NCBI RefSeq assembly: GCF_022440805.1
Contig: NZ_JAKNTK010000001.1
Span: forward strand, 3,472,001 to 3,536,000
From: Holdemania massiliensis
Lineage (GTDB): Bacteria > Bacillota_I > Bacilli_A > Erysipelotrichales > Erysipelotrichaceae
DNA length: 64,000 nucleotides
Direction of reading: 5' to 3'
A program made the translations under genes and the position numbers. The notes under the pieces are model-generated. The model did no database searches. It was not told where the DNA came from and was given only the letters and a program-made list of their open reading frames with translations. Below, one piece after another: positions 1 through 7,875 of this stretch (positions within the stretch are counted from its first letter, which is position 1; every line of letters starts with the position of its first letter).

Positions 1-38
1 CACTTACTTTATAGCTTGTAACTTGCACAGAAGCAAGA

Positions 39-551
39 TCACTCCGCCCGTTCAATTGTCACCTCAGCCTGACCTGACCCCACCGCTTCCGCCAACCCGG
101 AAACCTCGCTGATTGAGCCCAGCGCGGTGTAGGAATAATCCGTCGTAAAACTCTTGTAAAACAGCACCAGACAGCGGTTGCCGAACAACATCAGATCGCC
201 AGCCGACACCGAACCAAAGGCGACGGAATTTGTTGCCAGCTTCTCATCAAGATCAATGTATTTTTCATTGCCGTTTAAGTCTTCCATCATGAAGGTCACC
301 GGCAGCTGATACAGCAGGGCCTGAGCCGCCGCGCTGTTGTTAAGCGTTGCCGGGAAAGACTGACCGTTGATAGTAATTTGAATTTTTGTCATGATTTCCT
401 CCTGTTCCTCCGAATTGTTTATTGGGTTTGTTGTCTTTACGGGGTCGAGTGTGGAAATGGGCGTTGCGGAAGGAAATGCAGCCGAAGGGGAAGTACAGCC
501 GCTCAGAATGCACAGTAGGGTCAAAGCGCTGAATCCCCGATAAAAATTCAC
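39..551 (-). CDS. Cyclophilin-fold lipoprotein
   Basis: Predicted exported lipoprotein of about 170 residues with a cyclophilin-like beta-barrel. The N-terminus is hydrophobic and ends in a lipobox (L-S-G-C, Cys19 from this start), followed by a Thr/Ser/Pro-rich linker. From about residue 53 a small domain begins with K-I-Q-I-T-I-N-G-Q and runs to the C-terminus; this resembles the cyclophilin-like domain often found beside flavodoxin genes in Firmicutes. The GTG at 551 is preferred over the GTG at 557 because the latter lies inside the GGAGGTG ribosome site. It is the last gene of a six-gene minus-strand operon, 12 nt after the flavodoxin-like gene. An internal ATG at 392 has its own strong ribosome site. 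Its enzymatic activity is unknown; the fold assignment is by resemblance. Confidence 0.75.
   Translation of the reverse strand: MNFYRGFSALTLLCILSGCTSPSAAFPSATPISTLDPVKTTNPINNSEEQEEIMTKIQITINGQSFPATLNNSAAAQALLYQLPVTFMMEDLNGNEKYIDLDEKLATNSVAFGSVSAGDLMLFGNRCLVLFYKSFTTDYSYTALGSISEVSGLAEAVGSGQAEVTIERAE
390..403 (-). promoter_or_regulatory. Internal ribosome site and ATG in the cyclophilin-like gene
   Basis: On the minus strand AGGAGG (403-398) lies 5 nt before an in-frame ATG (392-390). Initiation here would give a 117-residue cyclophilin-like protein without signal peptide or lipobox. The site is as good as those of the annotated genes, so a cytoplasmic isoform is plausible. It may instead mark the original start of a cytoplasmic gene to which a signal sequence was later added. 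Confidence 0.5.
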
Positions 552-563
552 GTTCACCTCCCC

Positions 564-1106
564 TCAGCAATGAAGTCCCAGCTGATAGGCTTCCTGATAG
601 GCTTTTGTATCAGGACTGACAGCCGAAGGTTCACTCAGTCCGCCCCCTGCAACAACCCCGGCCAGTTGGGCTTGTTCAAAGCAGGAAATCCAGCCTTCCA
701 GCTCATGAACAATGGGCTGCAAAGCCTGCGGATCTTCTTCAGCAGCGCTCATCAACAAGTACACATCGCGAAAAGCACAGCTTTGCGTAAACAGCGGATT
801 GGTACGATCCAGCAGTATTTTAAGCTGTCCGCTCATGGCGTAAAAATACACCGGGGTGGCAAAGACAACGACTTCCGCTTCTTTCAATTTGGCATTGATC
901 GCGGCGCTGTCATCCTGCATCCAGCAGCGGGCAGTGCTTTGACAAGCCAGACATCCTGTGCAGAAGCGCAGGTCCTTTTCTTTCAAAGAAATCTCTTCTA
1001 CGATATTTCCAGCCGCCTGCGCGCCTTGGACAAATGCTTGTGCCAAGACTTCGGAATTACTTCCTGAGCGCAGACTGGAGCTGATGACGACAACTTTTTT
1101 TCGCAT
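564..1106 (-). CDS. Flavodoxin-like NAD(P)H-dependent FMN reductase
   Basis: A 180-residue cytoplasmic flavoprotein of the NADPH-dependent FMN reductase / iron-sulfur flavoprotein superfamily. The N-terminus has a beta strand followed by the phosphate-binding loop S-S-L-R-S-G-S-N-S. A Cys cluster C-T-G-C-L-A-C-Q follows near residue 50, and T-P-V-Y-F-Y-A-M-S-G-Q-L-K near residue 85 is the usual flavin-contact segment. The length fits the family. The start is ATG after a GGAAGGAAGG ribosome site. It lies between a 79-residue protein gene and the cyclophilin-like gene downstream of a cystine-type ABC transporter, which suggests a redox role connected to thiol or disulfide metabolism. The electron acceptor cannot be told from sequence. 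Confidence 0.85.
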   Translation of the reverse strand: MRKKVVVISSSLRSGSNSEVLAQAFVQGAQAAGNIVEEISLKEKDLRFCTGCLACQSTARCWMQDDSAAINAKLKEAEVVVFATPVYFYAMSGQLKILLDRTNPLFTQSCAFRDVYLLMSAAEEDPQALQPIVHELEGWISCFEQAQLAGVVAGGGLSEPSAVSPDTKAYQEAYQLGLHC

Positions 1107-1148
1107 TGTTTTTTCCTTCCTTCCTGATCAGGTCCGCTGACCTGACCG

Positions 1149-1388
1149 TTATTTCATTTTGTTTTTTGCTTTTTCCAGCTGATCGACGAGATAATCCAGA
1201 CAGTCAATACGATGTTCATCATCGTGAATTTGTTCCAGCAAACATCGTCGATGCTGCTTCAGCAGCTTCATTGACTGGCGATCGCTGCCGCTTTGGCAGC
1301 AGGCAAGAAATTGGGAAATCGTTTCTTCATCACATCCGGCATCCTGTAAATTTCGGATCACTTCAGGATTCATGTTTTCCTTTTCCAC
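1149..1388 (-). CDS. Small helical protein of flavodoxin operon
   Basis: A 79-residue, charged, predicted all-helical protein with three Cys residues (in G-C-D-E, L-A-C-C-Q) plus two in the second half (R-C-L-L, D-C-L-D-Y). I recognise the type as a small uncharacterised protein often encoded beside flavodoxin/cyclophilin pairs, but no function is established. GTG at 1388 follows GAGGTG at a 7-nt spacing; an alternative ATG at 1373 is also possible. It starts 23 nt after the ABC ATPase gene and is probably co-transcribed with it. Several Cys residues and the neighbours suggest a redox or metal-responsive accessory role, which is inference only. Confidence 0.7.
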   Translation of the reverse strand: MEKENMNPEVIRNLQDAGCDEETISQFLACCQSGSDRQSMKLLKQHRRCLLEQIHDDEHRIDCLDYLVDQLEKAKNKMK

Positions 1389-1411
1389 TTTCTTTCACCT
1401 CACTTTATGAA

Positions 1412-2152
1412 TCAGTGTTCCCGCAGTGTTTTCAAAAACTGTTGGGTCTGGACTTGTTGGGGAGCGTCGAAGAACAAGTCCGGCGGATTCTGCTCAACGA
1501 TCACCCCTTCATCCATGAACAGAACCTGACTGGATACCTGCCGGGCAAAGTTCATTTCATGCGTTACGATCAACATCGTCATGCCTTCCTGAGCTAACTG
1601 CTTCATGACCTGCAGGACCTCGCCGATCAGCTCCGGATCCAGGGCTGAGGTCGGTTCGTCAAACAAGATCAGCTCAGGTTGGGTAGCGATCGCTCGGGCA
1701 ATCCCAATCCGCTGCTGCTGACCGCCGGAAAGCTGATGCGGATAGGCCGCCGCCCGATCCCGAAGCCCCACCTTTTCCAATGCCTGCAAAGCGATGTCAA
1801 CAGCTTGACTTTCAGGTGTTTTGCGGGCGATAATCAGTCCTTCCGTCACATTTTCCAAGGCCGTCTTATTGCGGAATAAATTGTAATTTTGAAATACAAA
1901 CGCGGTTTTCCGGCGAATTCGGATTTTATCCTGGCGGCTCACACGGGCCAGCTCAAACGTTTCCTGATCCAAGGTCATCGTTCCCTGATCGGCCTGTTCC
2001 AAAAAATTAATACAGCGTAAGAGCGTCGTTTTCCCCGAACCGCTGCGGCCCAGGATCGTGACAACGTCGCCCTTGTTCACTTTCAGATCCACTCCTTTTA
2101 AGACCTCCCGGTCTGCAAAGGATTTATGGATATTGCGGACTTCCAGCATCAT
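1412..2152 (-). CDS. Polar amino acid ABC transporter ATPase
   Basis: ATP-binding subunit of an amino acid uptake ABC transporter (PAAT family). Walker A G-R-S-G-S-G-K-T is at residues 35-42, the Q-loop lies in F-V-F-Q-N-Y-N-L-F, the signature is L-S-G-G-Q-Q-Q-R, Walker B is L-I-L-F-D-E-P-T-S-A-L-D, and the switch His is in V-T-H-E-M. Its 246 residues match the family. It follows the permease gene by 10 nt and starts at ATG after GGAGGG. It would sit on the cytoplasmic face and power import of the ligand bound by the lipoprotein encoded upstream; the set resembles TcyABC-type cystine importers. Confidence 0.95.
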   Translation of the reverse strand: MMLEVRNIHKSFADREVLKGVDLKVNKGDVVTILGRSGSGKTTLLRCINFLEQADQGTMTLDQETFELARVSRQDKIRIRRKTAFVFQNYNLFRNKTALENVTEGLIIARKTPESQAVDIALQALEKVGLRDRAAAYPHQLSGGQQQRIGIARAIATQPELILFDEPTSALDPELIGEVLQVMKQLAQEGMTMLIVTHEMNFARQVSSQVLFMDEGVIVEQNPPDLFFDAPQQVQTQQFLKTLREH

Positions 2153-2162
2153 AACATCCCTC

Positions 2163-2822
2163 CTAATCCAGTTTCAGTTTCGCTTCCCAAGTGCGCTGCA
2201 GTCGGGTCAGCACTGTACAGAAAAGCAGATATACCAGTCCGACCTCGCAATATAAGGCGAATGGCTCATACGTCCGGGCGGCAATCCGCTGCGCGGCCAT
2301 GAACATTTCCATGATCGTGATGTTGGCCGCTAGTGAAGTATCCTTAATCAAGCCGATCAGTGAATTGCTTAACGGCGGGAAGGCCGTGCGCAAGGCCTGC
2401 GGCAGAATAATCCGGCGCATGCATTGGGCATAGGTCAGACCGACACAGTAGCCGGCTTCCATTTGACCTGGCGGCACCGCTTCAATCGCAGCCCGGATTG
2501 TTTCCGACGCATACGCCCCGGTATTGATGGAAAAGACGATGATCGCTGAAGGAAATGCATCCAGCACAATCCCCAGACTGGGCAGACCATAGAACACGAC
2601 GAACAGCTGAACCAATAACGGTGTGCCGCGGATGATCCAGATATACAGCCGGGCTAAGGGTTTAAGCATCGGTACCTCGGCAATTTGGACAATTGCGGTA
2701 AACAGTGCGATGACTAACGCAATCGCAAAGGAAATCACGGTCAGCGGTATTGTCATCGTTAATCCTGGCAGAAGAATCTGCCAGAAGGATTGAATAAAGA
2801 TCGTAATCAGTCGTTCGCTCAT
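2163..2822 (-). CDS. Polar amino acid ABC transporter permease
   Basis: A 219-residue inner-membrane permease of the His/Glu/Gln/cystine ABC family. It has several hydrophobic helices, beginning with one at about residues 18-45, and the cytoplasmic coupling (EAA) loop E-A-G-Y-C-V-G-L-T near residue 125 followed by I-I-L-P-Q-A. It lies between the binding-protein gene (21 nt upstream) and the ATPase gene (10 nt downstream). Only one permease gene is present, so the membrane core is probably a homodimer, as in other cystine importers. Confidence 0.93.
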   Translation of the reverse strand: MSERLITIFIQSFWQILLPGLTMTIPLTVISFAIALVIALFTAIVQIAEVPMLKPLARLYIWIIRGTPLLVQLFVVFYGLPSLGIVLDAFPSAIIVFSINTGAYASETIRAAIEAVPPGQMEAGYCVGLTYAQCMRRIILPQALRTAFPPLSNSLIGLIKDTSLAANITIMEMFMAAQRIAARTYEPFALYCEVGLVYLLFCTVLTRLQRTWEAKLKLD

Positions 2823-2843
2823 GGTTGCCCACTCCTTTTTCGT

Positions 2844-3647
2844 TTACTGCGAATTGGTTATATCTGAACCAAAGTATTTTTCTGACAAGGCGGTCAGCTC
2901 ACCGCTGCTTTTCATTTCATCCAGCGCTTTATCGATCGCTTCCAGCAGCTTCGCATTGCCCTTGCGAACCGGAATTAGCGAAGAAGTCGTGGAATCGCTC
3001 AGGGCTACAATTTTCACTGGTGCCTCCGGATGTTGATTCAAATAGTCGTAAAATGCGGTTTCGGCATTGAGGGTAGCGTCAGCTCGGCCGGTATTTAAAA
3101 GATCAATGCATTGCGCCAGCGTATCCACGCTGACTAGTTCAGCGCCGTAGCTTTCCGCCTGCAGACCCCAGCTGCTCGTCAGATTCTGGGCGCTGCGGCG
3201 ACCCTTCAGATCGTCAAAGCCCTGAATTTCATCCTTGTCCGCAGCGACCAGCAGCGCGCCGTGAACATAGGTGTAGGGCTGAGAGAAATCATATTTCTGC
3301 GCCCGTTCTTCGGAGTATTCAACTTCATTGATCACCACATCGATCCGCCCGGAATCCATCCCGGCAAACAGTGAGTCCCATTCGGCTTCCACAAACTGAG
3401 CTTCCACCCCGAGTTTGGCAGCTACCGCCTGCGCGACTTCGACATCAAAGCCGACCAGCGCACCGCTTTCATCATGGTAGCTGTTGGGGGAATAGGTTCC
3501 CTCAGTCCCAATGATCAGTGTCCCGCGCTGTTGAATCTCATCCAGCAAATCCAGATCCGTGTCCGGCTGCGGCAATGTTGACGCACATCCCGTGAACAAG
3601 CCCAACATCAAAACCAGCGTCATTGTTTTGATCATAAATTTTTTCAT
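2844..3647 (-). CDS. Cystine-type ABC substrate-binding lipoprotein
   Basis: Extracellular solute-binding protein of family 3 (SBP_bac_3), 267 residues from this start. The start at 3647 is chosen because TGGAGGAAAG precedes it and the signal peptide begins M-K-K-F-M-I-K; upstream codons in frame add an unlikely 18-residue extension. The lipobox is L-F-T-G-C. The domain has L-I-I-G-T-E-G-T-Y-S-P near the N-terminus and the segment A-Q-N-L-T-S-S-W-G, which is typical of cystine-binding members; that makes cystine the best guess for the ligand. It is the first gene of the operon and is divergent from a LysR gene that probably controls it. Confidence 0.88.
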   Translation of the reverse strand: MKKFMIKTMTLVLMLGLFTGCASTLPQPDTDLDLLDEIQQRGTLIIGTEGTYSPNSYHDESGALVGFDVEVAQAVAAKLGVEAQFVEAEWDSLFAGMDSGRIDVVINEVEYSEERAQKYDFSQPYTYVHGALLVAADKDEIQGFDDLKGRRSAQNLTSSWGLQAESYGAELVSVDTLAQCIDLLNTGRADATLNAETAFYDYLNQHPEAPVKIVALSDSTTSSLIPVRKGNAKLLEAIDKALDEMKSSGELTALSEKYFGSDITNSQ

Positions 3648-3824
3648 CTGCTTTCCTCCATATCCTGATTTCAGTTTAGTCCTCGCTTCCACAAATATCA
3701 AATACCTATGTCTAATACCGTCCCATACCTAAAAACTATACGAAATGTGAATTGATCGATATTCTAGTTCTGCTTTTTGTTTTTTCAGCAATAGCATTCT
3801 TTTATATCTAAGCATCTTCCATGC

Positions 3825-3854
3825 TTGAAGACTATACTTAAACTGTGTTATAGT
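3825..3854 (+). promoter_or_regulatory. Promoter of the LysR gene
   Basis: TTGAAG (3825-3830), an 18-nt spacer and TATAGT (3849-3854), 22 nt before the LysR start codon. The divergent region (3648-3876) also holds three spaced copies of A/C-A-T-A-C-C (3701, 3714, 3724) upstream of the ABC operon, which may be regulator contacts; that part is weak. Confidence 0.55.
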
Positions 3855-3876
3855 CAAAGCGTCAGGAGGGTTATTT

Positions 3877-4764
3877 ATGGAAATTCGTGTTTTACAATAC
3901 TTCCTTGCGGTCGCACGGGAACAGAGTATTTCCGCAGCCGCTGAAGCTCTTCATCTCTCCCAGCCAACGCTTTCCCGACAGCTCAAAGATCTGGAAGAGG
4001 AACTCGGCAAGCCGTTAATGATCCGCGGCAACCGCAGGATTACGTTAACAGAAGAAGGCATGCTTCTGCGCAAGCGAGCTCAGGAAATTGTGGACTTGGT
4101 TCTTAAAACCGAGAATGAGCTGACTGTGCCGGAGGAGATCATTTCCGGCGATATCTATATTGGTGCCGGAGAAACAGATTCCATGCGATTGTTAGTTCAG
4201 GCTGCTAAAAATCTGCAGCAGGATTTCCCGCAGATTCATTATCATTTATCCAGCGGCGATGCCTGCGATATCCTTGAGGATCTTGACAAAGGTCTTTTGG
4301 ATTTTGCCCTAGTCTTAGGGGAGGTGGACTTGTCAAAATACAATACTCTCCCGCTGCCCATGCGGGATACTTGGGGTATATTAATGCGCTGCGACAGTCC
4401 TCTGGCTGAAAAAAAGACCCTCACCCTAGAAGATCTGTTTGATTTGCCGCTGATCGTTTCCCGACAGCTAAGCTGCAGCGGAGAATTGATCAAACTGCTG
4501 GGGGATCAGGCTGAACATCTGAATATCTTTGCCACTTACAATTTGATTTACAATGGCTCACTGATGGTTGATGAAGGTTTAGGTTATGCATTGACGCTGG
4601 ATAAGTTGATCTCAATGACTGGCAACAGTTCACTCTGCTTCCGTCCCTTAATGCCAAAAAAAGAAATCGGCATGCGTTTAGTTTGGAAACGATATCAGGT
4701 CTTTTCCAAAGCGGCTGAGCAGTTTCTTAAAGCGATAACCCAACAGCTGGAAACATCGGAGTAG
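3877..4764 (+). CDS. LysR-family regulator
   Basis: A 295-residue LysR-type transcriptional regulator. The N-terminal winged helix-turn-helix covers about residues 1-60, with the recognition segment S-A-A-A-E-A-L-H-L-S-Q-P-T-L-S-R-Q. It is followed by a linker helix and a two-lobed periplasmic-binding-like effector domain. It is divergent from the cystine-type ABC/flavodoxin operon across 229 nt, the classical arrangement for a LysR activator or repressor of its neighbour. The start is ATG with CAGGAGGG upstream. Its effector is unknown; a thiol compound is a natural inference from the target operon. Confidence 0.92.
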   Translation: MEIRVLQYFLAVAREQSISAAAEALHLSQPTLSRQLKDLEEELGKPLMIRGNRRITLTEEGMLLRKRAQEIVDLVLKTENELTVPEEIISGDIYIGAGETDSMRLLVQAAKNLQQDFPQIHYHLSSGDACDILEDLDKGLLDFALVLGEVDLSKYNTLPLPMRDTWGILMRCDSPLAEKKTLTLEDLFDLPLIVSRQLSCSGELIKLLGDQAEHLNIFATYNLIYNGSLMVDEGLGYALTLDKLISMTGNSSLCFRPLMPKKEIGMRLVWKRYQVFSKAAEQFLKAITQQLETSE

Positions 4765-4806
4765 CACAATTAACGATCTTCTTTACTTCATCATTGAGAA
4801 CATCAA

Positions 4807-4832
4807 AAAAAGCACTACTGTAAGTGCTTTTT
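4807..4832. terminator. Bidirectional terminator
   Basis: Perfect stem AAAAAGCACT / AGTGCTTTTT with a 6-nt loop, between the convergent LysR gene (+) and XRE gene (-). The A and T tracts on both sides allow it to serve both strands. Confidence 0.85.
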
Positions 4833-4856
4833 ATTAACTCGCTCTGGTATTTCCGA

Positions 4857-5639
4857 TTATCTCAAATCCAGCTTCGCTTTGATTTTCCGTTTCAACTGAA
4901 ACAAAAAACGTTTTGAAAATTGTTCATTTTCGGTCAGAAGCTCATAAGCCTCCATCATTGCAGCACTGCTAACAAAACCAAACAAGCCAACACCCCAGAC
5001 CAGAAAAATGAAAATATGATAAATCGACCAAGGGATAACGTTTTGCCCAGTGAAAATTAATATCAAAAGCCCAAGAATAAACAGAATTGTGCTGGGAAGC
5101 GCAATGATTCTATATTTCTTTTTACGGATTGCATATTCTGCGGAGATTTCCTTCAGAAATGCATAATCGAATATCAAGGGCTCTTCGCGTAATTTCTTAT
5201 ATTGTTCTTGATCTGAAAACATGCCAATGACCCACACGCAAATCCCTAGAATACCAAATATGGCTATTCCCAACCACCGCTTTGGTGGATCAGCCTCAAA
5301 TAAAACATAGGGAATTCCTGCCCAAGCAGCACATAAAAACCCCAGTCCCAGATATCGGCTAACTTTTCGTTCATTATCAAGGAAGCCGTTAGCCATTTCC
5401 CGACTTACATACAAACCTTCATCTTCCGTTCTTTGTACAGTTTTTTCTTCTTTCAGCAGGACATCGGTCGACACTTCAAAAATATGAGAGAGTAAAAGAA
5501 TTTTATCTGTTTCGGGATACCCCTGATTATTTTCCCACTTGCTGACAGCCTGTCGCGTTGTTTTCAGCAGGACTGCAAGATCTTCCTGCGACATGCCCTT
5601 TCCTTTGCGCAATTGAACCAATTTTTCGCCAAAATTCAT
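4857..5639 (-). CDS. XRE-family HTH membrane protein
   Basis: A 260-residue protein with an N-terminal Cro/C1-type HTH (residues about 5-60: L-A-V-L-L-K-T-T-R-Q-A-V-S-K-W-E-N) and a C-terminal half with four hydrophobic segments. Two lie around residues 95-140 and two around 180-225. This pairing of a cytoplasmic DNA-binding head with a membrane anchor is common in Firmicutes, often as a sensor of membrane state, but the signal here is unknown. The start is ATG after GAGGAGG. It is transcribed alone and converges with the LysR gene. Confidence 0.88.
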   Translation of the reverse strand: MNFGEKLVQLRKGKGMSQEDLAVLLKTTRQAVSKWENNQGYPETDKILLLSHIFEVSTDVLLKEEKTVQRTEDEGLYVSREMANGFLDNERKVSRYLGLGFLCAAWAGIPYVLFEADPPKRWLGIAIFGILGICVWVIGMFSDQEQYKKLREEPLIFDYAFLKEISAEYAIRKKKYRIIALPSTILFILGLLILIFTGQNVIPWSIYHIFIFLVWGVGLFGFVSSAAMMEAYELLTENEQFSKRFLFQLKRKIKAKLDLR

Positions 5640-5702
5640 AACTTATTCCTCCTCGGTTTTACCAATCCTATCTTAACAAAGACATAGATAGCGGTCTATC
5701 TC

Positions 5703-6209
5703 TCACCGAATGCACTTACGCAACTTTTCGTTGCAGTTCTGTTTAATTGGAAAAAATAAATACATCGCACCATTTTCCTGGGGACAATAATATTCCTGGA
5801 TTGCTCCGCTTAACGCTAATCCCTGCCGCTTAATTTCCTCCAACCCCAGCTGAACCGCAGTCTGCGGATCGCCATCAACCTGACCGTATAAATAATCAAA
5901 AGCTGGGACAATCCATTTCACCCAGCCTTTTGGTGCTTCAGTTTCAACCGGAATCTGCACTCCAGCCAGATACAAGCCTACGGACAAATGATTTTCCCAA
6001 GGCTGAAAAGTGCGATCCAAGCTGGTCATAGCGCCCCAAAAACCTGCCAAATTTCCCTGATCATCCCGCAGCGCCAGCTCCGTAATCTCATTAAAATGAC
6101 TGTTGGCTTCTGTCCAAAGCTGTTTAATCCATTCTGGGTTGGAAGTGTGTGTGCTGCCCTCTTTTCCTAATACGGCAAATTCATCCATTGTGCAGTGTAG
6201 AAATTCCAT
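5703..6209 (-). CDS. GyrI-like effector-binding domain protein
   Basis: A 168-residue stand-alone protein resembling the GyrI / AraC effector-binding (SOUL-like) domain. The features are an N-terminal strand, W-I-K-Q-L-W-T-E-A, the central strand L-S-V-G-L-Y-L-A-G, V-P-A-F-D-Y-L-Y-G and the C-terminal Y-Y-C-P-Q-E. No DNA-binding domain is attached. Such proteins bind small hydrophobic ligands and sometimes hydrolyse or sequester drugs. It lies 20 nt after the end of the GntR gene on the same strand and may be co-transcribed with it. The ligand is unknown. Confidence 0.75.
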   Translation of the reverse strand: MEFLHCTMDEFAVLGKEGSTHTSNPEWIKQLWTEANSHFNEITELALRDDQGNLAGFWGAMTSLDRTFQPWENHLSVGLYLAGVQIPVETEAPKGWVKWIVPAFDYLYGQVDGDPQTAVQLGLEEIKRQGLALSGAIQEYYCPQENGAMYLFFPIKQNCNEKLRKCIR

Positions 6210-6229
6210 CTTTATTCATCCTTTCTCAT

Positions 6230-6949
6230 TTACCCTTCATTAAGAGTTCTGACCATCGACAATTTACATCGATCCGTTCGATAATAATTAAATGCCAGCT
6301 CATAAGGTCTGTCCGAAGCGTCATAAAAGACCATTAATGAACGCAGCAGCGGGAATTGTTCATGAACCTGCAGCGCTTCAGCAATTTGTCCGGCCGCGCC
6401 GATAGCATCCAACTCCTGCAGACTGTAGACCGGAATAATCCCTTTTTCTTTCTTTAAATATTCAAACAAGGACTCAGAAGCTTTAACTTGATCTAAAGTT
6501 CCCACAATTGAAGCAATCCAATACGATTCTTCGTAAATTAGCGGAAAACCATTAGTCAATCGCGTTCGCCGAATTTGAATTAGTTTTTCCTCTGCGCCAA
6601 TCCTAAGATATTTCATTAGAAAAGGATCTGGTTTTACCTCATCAATGGAGTGAACGATCGTAGATGGGATATCGCCGCGCAGTAAGGCCGATTTAGTAAA
6701 GCTGACGATCTCGTTCATCTTCTTGTAAGTAATCCGCTCGCTGATGAACGTACCTTTGCGGTAATCGCGGACCACATACCCTTCATCGATCAATACATCG
6801 ATGGCTTTGCGTACCGTCACCCGTGAAACACCAAATCGATCCTGCAGTTCCTTTTCTGAGGGCAAACGGTCACGTGCCTGCAGTATGCCTTGATCAATAT
6901 CCTGAATGATGGCCCTCACAATTTCATTGTATTTACTTTGCTTTTCCAC
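6230..6949 (-). CDS. GntR/HutC-family regulator of PTS operon
   Basis: A 239-residue GntR regulator: N-terminal winged HTH (L-P-S-E-K-E-L-Q-D-R-F-G-V-S-R-V-T-V-R-K-A-I-D) and a C-terminal UTRA ligand domain, the HutC subfamily pattern that usually binds sugar phosphates. The start is set at GTG 6949, preceded by AAGAGGTG at a short spacing; the longer ATG-initiated frame would add 34 residues with no family counterpart and would run through the operator. It is divergent from the PTS IIC-IID-SIS operon and very likely represses it; an inverted repeat overlapping the PTS promoter is the candidate site. Confidence 0.9.
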   Translation of the reverse strand: MEKQSKYNEIVRAIIQDIDQGILQARDRLPSEKELQDRFGVSRVTVRKAIDVLIDEGYVVRDYRKGTFISERITYKKMNEIVSFTKSALLRGDIPSTIVHSIDEVKPDPFLMKYLRIGAEEKLIQIRRTRLTNGFPLIYEESYWIASIVGTLDQVKASESLFEYLKKEKGIIPVYSLQELDAIGAAGQIAEALQVHEQFPLLRSLMVFYDASDRPYELAFNYYRTDRCKLSMVRTLNEG

Positions 6950-7029
6950 ACAGAACACCTCTTGGATTATTTTACCATGTTTTGCACAACATTCCACAAA
7001 AACAAAAAACATTACAAAATAATTACATA

Positions 7030-7063
7030 ATGTATTGATTTTATAATACATATAGTCTATTAT
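7030..7063 (+). promoter_or_regulatory. PTS operon promoter with GntR operator
   Basis: The promoter is TTGATT (7035-7040), a 17-nt spacer and TATTAT (7058-7063), giving a leader of about 35 nt to the IIC start. The inverted repeat ATGTATT-N8-AATACAT (7030-7036 and 7045-7051) covers the -35 box and part of the spacer, a repressor position. The same AATACA core occurs in the other GntR locus at 56.3-56.4 kb. Confidence 0.6.
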
Positions 7064-7104
7064 GAAATTAGTTCATGGTCCCTGAGGACCGGAAAGGAGA
7101 GGTT

Positions 7105-7875
7105 ATGATTCAACCTTGGCAAATCGCTTTAATCACATTGTATGCTTTCATTCAGCCGAACGAAACCCGCTCCTTCAACATCGGCTTAAGTATGCCGATT
7201 CTTGCCGGCTGGTTTACCGGCTTGCTTCTAGGCAACCCGCAGACTGGATTAATGTTGGGAGGCACACTTCAGCTGATGACGCTGGGTGTCAATACTTACG
7301 GCGGCACCTCAATTCCCAATACAACCGTCGGCGCCATCGTCGGCACTGCGCTCAGCCTGAATTCCACACCAGAGTTAGCGTTGGGCATTGCGATTCCCGT
7401 TGCTTTGTTGATGATTCAGCTGGATATCTTAGCCCGTTATGCTAATATCTTCTTTCTTCATCGGGCTGATCATTATATCTCAGAACGCAGTTATGATAAA
7501 GCTGCATTCCAAAACGTATTGGGCATGATTGCACCCGGCCTTTCCCGTGCCGTTCCAGTCTTTCTTGTCCTCTGCTTCGGACAGCCTTTCATTGAAGCCG
7601 TCATGGGGTGGATTCCGCAATGGTTTATGACTGGTTTGCAAGTAGCCGGCGGCGTCATTCCGGTAGTGGGTATCTGTATCCTTCTCAATTACCTCCCAAC
7701 ACGATCAAAACTGCCATTCTTAATTCTTGGTTTTCTGATGGCTGCTTATTTAAAAATTCCGCTGATTGGTGTTGCTGGTTTCGGACTCGTCATTACTTTA
7801 TTGGATTTTATGTATACTCGGCAGGCTGATAAGCGATGGGCAGCCGCAAAAAATGGAGGTGATCTGGATGAATAA
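7105..7875 (+). CDS. PTS mannose-family IIC permease
   Basis: A 256-residue EIIC subunit of a mannose/fructose/sorbose/N-acetylgalactosamine-type PTS. It is hydrophobic throughout, with the family's N-terminal I-A-L-I-T-L-Y-A-F and the Gly-rich segment M-L-G-G-T-L-Q-L-M-T-L-G-V-N-T-Y-G-G. ATG 7105 is chosen because AAAGGAG lies 5 nt upstream; the open frame extends 10 codons further without a ribosome site. It overlaps the IID gene by 8 nt. The operon has no IIA or IIB gene. With a SIS-domain gene downstream, an amino sugar or a phosphosugar is a reasonable guess for the substrate. Confidence 0.92.
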   Translation: MIQPWQIALITLYAFIQPNETRSFNIGLSMPILAGWFTGLLLGNPQTGLMLGGTLQLMTLGVNTYGGTSIPNTTVGAIVGTALSLNSTPELALGIAIPVALLMIQLDILARYANIFFLHRADHYISERSYDKAAFQNVLGMIAPGLSRAVPVFLVLCFGQPFIEAVMGWIPQWFMTGLQVAGGVIPVVGICILLNYLPTRSKLPFLILGFLMAAYLKIPLIGVAGFGLVITLLDFMYTRQADKRWAAAKNGGDLDE

